From the NCBI RefSeq assembly GCF_014138265.1, contig NZ_JACGXL010000002.1:248001-312000 (forward strand): a DNA stretch of 64,000 nt. Direction: 5' to 3'. This document shows positions 63,498 through 64,000 of this stretch, one piece after another; positions within the stretch are counted from its first letter, which is position 1; each line of letters begins with the position of its first letter. The DNA is from Dokdonella fugitiva (lineage in GTDB: Bacteria; Pseudomonadota; Gammaproteobacteria; Xanthomonadales; Rhodanobacteraceae). The position numbers were made by a program, and so were the translations under genes. The notes beneath the pieces are model-generated. The model made no database searches and had not been told where the DNA came from. It saw nothing but the letters and a program-made list of their open reading frames with translations.

Positions 63498-63953
63498 TCA
63501 GGCCGCGGCGAGGTCGACGCGGGCGACGAGCAAGCCGCGCTCGCGAAGCTCGCTGTTGAGCGACTGCTTGAGCCAGCGCCGGCGCGCCTCGGCCTCGTCG
63601 GGCAGCACGGCGTAGTCGAACAGGCGCCGCGTGGTGACCCGCAACAGTCCCTCGACGTCGTCGATGACGACGTCGGCGCGCTGCGGGTCGAGCACCTGGA
63701 AGTAGACGAGCGCGTGGTAGTCCTGCGCACCGCGGTGCAGCTGGTCGACCGCGACGGTCGCCCCGGCGAGGTCGATCTTGTGGGCGACGCGCTCGAGCAG
63801 CGGCAGGACGACGTGCAATCCCGCGCCGACCGTACGGATGCGGCCGCCACGGCTGCGCAATGTGTAGACCTGGCCCTGGGGGATGCGGCGGACGCACGCG
63901 GCGACGAGCAAGGCCATCCCGCACAGCGCGGCGATCAGGATCGGGGAACTCAC
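63498..63953 (-). CDS. SPFH/band-7 domain protein, short
   Basis: 151 aa. An N-terminal hydrophobic segment (ILIAALCGMALLVAAC) that also forms a lipobox (VAAC) is followed by an SPFH core: IPQGQVYTLRSRGGRIRTVG, LHVVLPLLERVAHKID, DYHALVYFQVLDPQRADVV and a helical end. It is much shorter than stomatin or HflK/C, lacking the C-terminal coiled coil. Its upstream gene lies outside the window. Role unknown; membrane microdomain function is inferred from the family. Confidence 0.7.
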   Translation of the reverse strand: MSSPILIAALCGMALLVAACVRRIPQGQVYTLRSRGGRIRTVGAGLHVVLPLLERVAHKIDLAGATVAVDQLHRGAQDYHALVYFQVLDPQRADVVIDDVEGLLRVTTRRLFDYAVLPDEAEARRRWLKQSLNSELRERGLLVARVDLAAA

Positions 63954-64000
63954 GTTTTCTTCTCTGCGACGTTCTTGTTATCGGGACAGCAACTACGGAG

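Noticed and set aside
1-64000. tRNA genes, CRISPR arrays, insertion sequences or prophage
   Set aside because: No cloverleaf with tRNA consensus, no repeated direct-repeat/spacer pattern and no transposase or integrase motifs were recognised.

Overview
The window is a stretch of GC-rich (about 69-70% by eye) gammaproteobacterial chromosome. Gene content points to Lysobacterales (Xanthomonadales): a PepSY-phoP-phoQ cluster, split glyQ/glyS glycyl-tRNA synthetase, tatABC, rpmB-rpmG, rsmG-parA-parB, rdgC, a PlsB-type acyltransferase and an OLE1-type desaturase. Several secreted proteins end in a ...[IL][FY]x[ND]GFD tail, which I associate from memory with Rhodanobacteraceae such as Dokdonella. 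The genus is inference. I see no tRNA or rRNA gene, CRISPR array, transposase, integrase or prophage gene. Almost everything is compact single-copy housekeeping sequence.

Layout. 1-1359: phoQ (cut by the window edge), phoP and a PepSY protein. 1541-8138: amidinotransferase-fold hydrolase, tag, an EamA exporter, a DUF2214 membrane protein, a PLP dehydratase and pepN. 8252-11704: a 1150-residue secreted multidomain protein. 11795-17154: a 61-aa protein, a 0.9-kb structured non-coding region, mnmG, then a response regulator/histidine kinase pair. That three-gene block is bracketed by two inverted copies of a hairpin element. 17155-24293: YbaY-like lipoprotein, glyS-glyQ, a lone GspE/PilB-type ATPase overlapping a class I amidotransferase, and a small RHH-like protein. 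24490-31572: tatABC, SYLF lipid-binding protein, a secreted beta-propeller, hemH with an alpha/beta hydrolase, a 37-aa membrane peptide coupled to a YgjP-like metalloprotease, and rdgC. 31777-46335: ttcA, tkt, YdcH-like peptide, plsB, a lipoprotein, an e(P4)-like acid phosphatase, AI-2E-family and RhtA-like permeases, rep, a CSLREA-type beta-helix protein and a sirtuin. 46419-53936: tdk, an alpha/beta hydrolase, a gldA/F/G-like ABC operon running into mutM, and a desaturase. 53995-63953: DCC thiol protein, rpmG, rpmB, ppc, a GT2 glycosyltransferase, a cupredoxin / ECF sigma / anti-sigma operon, parB-parA-rsmG and an SPFH protein.

The most unusual material is: (i) the shared C-terminal GFD tail on three otherwise unrelated exported proteins; (ii) the 1150-aa FG-GAP/PKD/discoidin protein with two beta-hairpin-rich segments; (iii) the bipartite hairpin repeat flanking mnmG and the two-component pair; (iv) the 37-aa membrane peptide overlapping the YgjP-like stop codon by GTGA; and (v) the operon joining an exported cupredoxin to an ECF sigma factor and its zinc-binding anti-sigma factor.
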